From contig URJS01000014.1 in the NCBI GenBank assembly GCA_900548205.1, forward strand, positions 1 to 34,153: a stretch of 34,153 bases of DNA, in the 5' to 3' direction. Position 1 is the stretch's first letter. Every line of letters starts with the position of its first letter. This stretch comes from an uncultured Roseburia sp. (GTDB taxonomy: Bacteria; Bacillota; Clostridia; Lachnospirales; Lachnospiraceae). Made by a program: the position numbers and the translations under genes. This document shows, one piece after another, positions 30,891 to 34,153 of the stretch. The notes under the pieces are model-generated. The model had not been told where the DNA came from. It made no database searches and saw only the letters and a list, made by a program, of their open reading frames with translations.

Positions 30891-32558
30891 TTATAGGAAA
30901 CTTTGTTCCTCTATTTCATTTATTTCAGGAAAAAAGTGTTTCATATCGTCGGAAACAGTTGTGATTCCTGAAATGCCGAAGCGTTCTGACAGAATGTTGG
31001 CAACATTCGGACTCAGGAAAGCGGGGAGGGTTGGTCCAAGGTGGATATTTTTTACACCGAGGGAGAGCAGTGACAGGAGGACGATGACAGCCTTTTGCTC
31101 ATACCATGCGATATTGTAAATAATCGGAAGCTCATTGAGGTCGTCTGCGCCAAAGACCTCCTTGAGCTTTAGGGCAATAACGGCGAGCGAATAGGAATCA
31201 TTGCACTGTCCGGCATCCAGCACACGCGGGATGCCGTTGATAGCGCCAAGATCCAGCTTGTTATACTTAAATTTTGCACAGCCTGCAGTCAAAATGACGG
31301 TGTCTGCCGGAAGCTTTGCGGCAAACTCGGTATAGTATTCGCGGCGCTTGGAGCGGCCGTCACAGCCTGCCATAACGACAAACTTTTTGATAGCGCCGGA
31401 TGTTACGGCTTCTACGATCTGGTCTGCAAGAGCCAAGACCTGTGCGTGTGCAAAGCCGCAGGTAAGCTCGCCCTGCTCCAGTGACGCAGGAGGCGCGCAG
31501 CGCTTTGCCTGTTCGATCAGGAGAGAAAAATCCTTCGTCTGTCCGATGTCACCAGGAATATGCATGCAGCCCGGATAGCCGGCAGCGCCTGTCGTATAGA
31601 GACGATCCTTGTAGCTGTCTGACGGAGGAACGATACAGTTTGTCGTCATGAGGATCGGACCGTGGAAAGCCTCAAACTCTTCCTTCTGCTGCCACCATGC
31701 ATTTCCATAATTTCCCTTTAGATGCGCATATTTTTTAAATAGCGGATAGGAGTGGGCGGCAAGCATTTCACAGTGCGTATAGACGTCGATGCCCGTTCCC
31801 TTTGTCTGCTCCAGCAGCATTTCCAGATCGCGCAGATCGTGACCGGAAATAAGAATACCTGGATTTTTTCCGGTGTCCAGTGAAATTTTTGTCACCTCCG
31901 GATTTCCATAAGCTTTTGTATTTGCCGCATCAAGCAACGCCATACCCTGTACGCCGTATTTTCCAAGCTCTAAGGAAAGTGCAAGCAGAGCGTCGGCAGA
32001 CAGTGTATCGTCCAGTGTTGCGGCAAGGGCGCGCTGCAAAAATGCGTCAAGCTCCTCGTCATCACAGAGCAGGGCGTTTGCGTGCTTTAGATAGGCGGAC
32101 AGACCTTTAAGCCCATAGGTGATAAGCTCGCGGAGAGAACGGATATCCTCATGCGCAGTATAGAGTACGCCGACATTCCTTGCCTCACCGGCAAAGGAAT
32201 CACGTTTTGCAGACCAGAGCGCAGCCTTGGGCAGAGCGGATGGATCCTTTATAAAAGAAAGCAGCAGCTCTTTTTGGCAAAGAGTCTCCTCAATGCGTGC
32301 GATGATTGCGTCATTGTCAAAGTTCGCATTTGTGATCGTAATAAAAAGATTTTGTGTAATGAGATGATTCAATTCCACAGAAACCGCAGTATGCTCCGTG
32401 CGCAGCTGCGTAGTCACCGCAGACAGCCCCTTTGTGACCCAGACAAGAAGGTCCTGCATGGCGGCAACCTCCGGGTTTTTTCCGCAGACGCCGGACTGTG
32501 TACAGCCCGAGCAGCCGGCAGTCTCCTGACATTGATAGCAAAACATTTTTTGTTCCAT
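30891..32558 (-). CDS. hcp: Hybrid cluster protein (hydroxylamine/NO reductase)
   Basis: The 555-residue protein is a full-length Hcp. The N-terminal cluster motif is C-x2-C-x8-C-x5-C (Cys7, Cys10, Cys19, Cys25), the pattern of the [4Fe-4S] type found in Desulfovibrio and other anaerobes. Hybrid-cluster ligand regions are visible in ISGHDLRDLE, DVYTHCEMLAAHSYP, TTNCIVPP, AAGYPGCMHI, TAGCAKFKYN and DAGQCNDSY. Hcp reduces nitric oxide or hydroxylamine and protects anaerobes from nitrosative stress. The start at 32558 is 8 bases after GGAGG; the ATG five codons upstream overlaps that site. No hcr reductase gene is adjacent. Regulation through a palindrome at 32674-32689 is likely. Confidence 0.95.
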   Translation of the reverse strand: MEQKMFCYQCQETAGCSGCTQSGVCGKNPEVAAMQDLLVWVTKGLSAVTTQLRTEHTAVSVELNHLITQNLFITITNANFDNDAIIARIEETLCQKELLLSFIKDPSALPKAALWSAKRDSFAGEARNVGVLYTAHEDIRSLRELITYGLKGLSAYLKHANALLCDDEELDAFLQRALAATLDDTLSADALLALSLELGKYGVQGMALLDAANTKAYGNPEVTKISLDTGKNPGILISGHDLRDLEMLLEQTKGTGIDVYTHCEMLAAHSYPLFKKYAHLKGNYGNAWWQQKEEFEAFHGPILMTTNCIVPPSDSYKDRLYTTGAAGYPGCMHIPGDIGQTKDFSLLIEQAKRCAPPASLEQGELTCGFAHAQVLALADQIVEAVTSGAIKKFVVMAGCDGRSKRREYYTEFAAKLPADTVILTAGCAKFKYNKLDLGAINGIPRVLDAGQCNDSYSLAVIALKLKEVFGADDLNELPIIYNIAWYEQKAVIVLLSLLSLGVKNIHLGPTLPAFLSPNVANILSERFGISGITTVSDDMKHFFPEINEIEEQSFL

Positions 32559-32646
32559 GATGATTTCCTCCATTTTTTATTTGATTCCTATGAAAACATA
32601 TACAATGGGCAGCGGCAGCTCACCGGATATGTATCAAACGCTGGTA

Positions 32647-32689
32647 ATTATAAACGGTAAAAAGCAGAAATTATGTTGTTATTACAACA
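32647..32689 (-). promoter_or_regulatory. hcp promoter with CRP/FNR-like palindrome
   Basis: On the minus strand a perfect TATAAT (32647-32652) lies about 90 bases before the hcp start. TGTTGT-N4-ACAACA (32674-32689) is a perfect inverted repeat centred near -41.5 relative to the expected start site at about 32640. That is the class II activator position. There is no good -35 box, which fits activation by a CRP/FNR-family regulator. Confidence 0.5.
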
Positions 32690-32766
32690 AAAGAAGTGGA
32701 ACAATGAAAAAAGAAAGCAGCGGCTTTTCTTTTTTTCGCAGCTGCTGTAAAATTATTTTTATTTTG

Positions 32767-32795
32767 TGAAACTTTTTTGCCGCCGGTTTGGTCTA
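32767..32795 (+). promoter_or_regulatory. ECF sigma-type promoter upstream of the sigma factor gene
   Basis: TGAAAC (32767-32772) and GGTCTA (32790-32795) are separated by 17 bases. This matches the -35 TGAAAC and -10 CGTCTA pattern recognised by SigV-like ECF factors. It lies 36 bases upstream of the sigma gene, the expected site of autoregulation. Confidence 0.65.
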
Positions 32796-32831
32796 ATCAT
32801 CAGAAAACGACAAAGGAGGTGCAGGTATCCT

Positions 32832-33329
32832 ATGATTTTCCCGGGAAAGGATAGCAAGGAACAAAAGATAGAGCAGCTTTTGCTTGAAAATTATAATAGC
32901 TATTACCATCTTGCATACAGCTATGTGCACAATGAAGCAGATGCAGGAGATATTGTACAAAATGGCGCTTACCGTGCGATTTTACATAGCGGGAAGTTAA
33001 AACAGGAGGAGTACGCGGCAACATGGCTGTACCGGATCATGTTAAATGAGATTTTCCGCTTTGTAAAAAAGGAGCGGCCGCTTTCACTGGACGCAGTGGA
33101 GATGGAGCACGGGAGAGAGGACGCTTATGAAAATGTCGATTTAAGAAGAGCTCTGGATGCAATGTCACAGGAGGATAAGGCGGTCATTGAGCTGAAGTAT
33201 TTCGAGGATCTAAAGCTCACGGAGATCGCGGCGGTGCTCGATGAAAATGTAAATACCGTAAAAAGCCGTTTATATCGTGGGTTAAAGAAGCTTCGGCTGG
33301 AGCTTTCTGATAACTGGCAGTGGGAGTGA
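32832..33329 (+). CDS. ECF RNA polymerase sigma factor, SigV-like
   Basis: The 165-residue sigma factor has region 2 (YYHLAYSYVHNEADAGDIVQNG and TWLYRIMLNEIFRF) and region 4 (LKYFEDLKLTEIAAVLDENVNTVKSRLYRG). There is no region 3 or extra C-terminal domain, which is standard for ECF factors. The start at 32832 is chosen because AAGGAGG lies 12 bases upstream and the protein begins at the usual point; a longer open frame upstream covers the promoter. The next gene is an RsiV-like anti-sigma factor after 55 bases. In B. subtilis and C. difficile the SigV/RsiV (CsfV) pair responds to lysozyme and turns on cell-wall modification. The promoter at 32767 indicates autoregulation. Confidence 0.9.
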   Translation: MIFPGKDSKEQKIEQLLLENYNSYYHLAYSYVHNEADAGDIVQNGAYRAILHSGKLKQEEYAATWLYRIMLNEIFRFVKKERPLSLDAVEMEHGREDAYENVDLRRALDAMSQEDKAVIELKYFEDLKLTEIAAVLDENVNTVKSRLYRGLKKLRLELSDNWQWE

Positions 33330-33384
33330 GGCAGAAGGGAAATGTCAGAGGATTTGCAATGAACGCAGAGAAAGGGTGGCAGGT

Positions 33385-34153
33385 ATGGATCAGAAAGAAA
33401 GAGACTTAAAGAAAATGAGCGAGGCAAAGAAGCAGTACGAGCAGCTTAAGATGTCACAGCAGCAGCTCGAGGGGATGAAACAAAAAATCAGTGAGGCAAA
33501 GAAGGAGAAAAGGAAAATGAAGAAAAATCATGTGATCAAAACAATCGCGTCAGCAGCCGCAGCAGTTGCTATTTTCATTACACTGCCAAATACATCGGCG
33601 ACGGTTGCCGCGGCGATGAGCGATATTCCGATCGTCGGAAAGCTTGTGGAGGTTGTGACCTTCCGTGATTATCAGTACGAGAGCGACCGCCATTCGGCAG
33701 ATGTAGAGGTGCCGGAGCTTGTGCCGGACAGTACGGAGCTCATCAACGGAACAGAGAATGCCGAGGTGCATGAGAACTTAAAAAAGACGACGGATGAGAT
33801 CAACGCAGAGATCCAGAAGATCACGGATGATATTGTGGCAGAGTTCCAAGCAAATATTGACGCTGGGGGGTATCAGGATATTATGATCACCAAAGAGATC
33901 CTGACAACGACAGAGGATTACTTCACGTTAAAGCTGATCTGCTATCAGGGCGCGGGAAGCGGCGCAGAGTGGGATTACTTCTACACGATCGACTTAAATA
34001 CCGGAGAGCGTCTTGCCTTAAAGGATTTGTTTACAGAGGGCGCAGATTATATCACACCGATCAGTGAGAATATCAAGACGCAGATGCGCGAGCAGATGGC
34101 AGCGGATGAGATGGTGCATTACTGGGTAGATGAGACCGATGAGATGGCGGGTA
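33385..34153 (+). CDS. RsiV-like anti-sigma factor (partial, runs off the window)
   Basis: At least 256 codons are present and the frame is still open at the window end. A charged coiled-coil cytoplasmic segment (residues 1-48) precedes one membrane helix (about 50-68). The extracellular part resembles the DUF4163/DUF3298 region of RsiV: FTLKLICYQGAGSGAEWDYF and IDLNTGERLALKDLFTEGAD. An Ala-rich stretch, TVAAAMSD, follows the helix and is a plausible signal-peptidase cleavage point; RsiV is known to be cut there when it binds lysozyme. The start at 33385 follows a GGGTGG-like site; upstream ATGs are out of frame. It directly follows its probable sigma partner. The missing C-terminus is likely short. 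Confidence 0.85.
   Translation, partial: MDQKERDLKKMSEAKKQYEQLKMSQQQLEGMKQKISEAKKEKRKMKKNHVIKTIASAAAAVAIFITLPNTSATVAAAMSDIPIVGKLVEVVTFRDYQYESDRHSADVEVPELVPDSTELINGTENAEVHENLKKTTDEINAEIQKITDDIVAEFQANIDAGGYQDIMITKEILTTTEDYFTLKLICYQGAGSGAEWDYFYTIDLNTGERLALKDLFTEGADYITPISENIKTQMREQMAADEMVHYWVDETDEMAG

Noticed and set aside
32557..32769. A 70-codon open frame between hcp and the sigma gene
   Set aside because: It covers the hcp promoter and palindrome, is low in complexity, and has no ribosome binding site or recognisable family.

Overview
The window looks like chromosome from an anaerobic, spore-forming Bacillota, most likely a gut Lachnospiraceae-type Clostridia. The pointers are a fucose/propanediol bacterial-microcompartment locus, a hybrid-cluster protein, a [FeFe]-hydrogenase, CotF-like coat proteins, purine-rich ribosome binding sites and dense same-strand operons. 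This placement is inferred from gene content; no marker gene was compared. I found no tRNA, rRNA or CRISPR array, and no gene-free stretch exceeds 300 bases.

Region 1 (1-7899) is a sugar and microcompartment locus. It holds a gene tail, an EutN/CcmL vertex protein, PduS (Fe-S flavoprotein) and PduT (Fe-S shell trimer), then a DeoR repressor. A divergent AraC regulator faces fucI-fucU-kinase, which ends at a strong terminator. Fucose would be isomerised and phosphorylated here. The lactaldehyde made by an aldolase outside the window would feed 1,2-propanediol metabolism in the shell.

Region 2 (7950-12977) is a tightly overlapping sensory operon: a YesN-type response regulator, a YesM/LytS-type kinase and a membrane-anchored sugar-binding protein. 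It is followed by an M14 peptidase. No transporter is present, so the binding protein is probably a sensor subunit.

Region 3 (13033-20203) is an LRR protein, VWA protein, MoxR ATPase and ABC-class ATPase module. A complete IS110-family element with a probable bridge-RNA region sits between the LRR and VWA genes.

Region 4 (20249-27003) has a small zinc-ribbon membrane protein on the minus strand. On the plus strand come a TetM/EF-G-like GTPase fused to a Rae1/YacP-type A-site endoribonuclease, a stand-alone [FeFe]-hydrogenase H-domain, an RsmF-type rRNA methyltransferase and a YhhN protein. The GTPase-RNase fusion is the most striking gene in the window.

Region 5 (27041-34153) has a hybrid histidine kinase, a degenerate receiver/pseudokinase/receiver protein, two small CotF/ferritin-like proteins, hcp on the minus strand, and an ECF sigma factor with an RsiV-like anti-sigma factor that runs off the end. 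hcp has a CRP/FNR-like palindrome at about -41.5. The sigma gene has a textbook ECF promoter of its own. A 41-base imperfect hairpin repeat occurs twice, in the fucI leader and after the terminator facing hcp.
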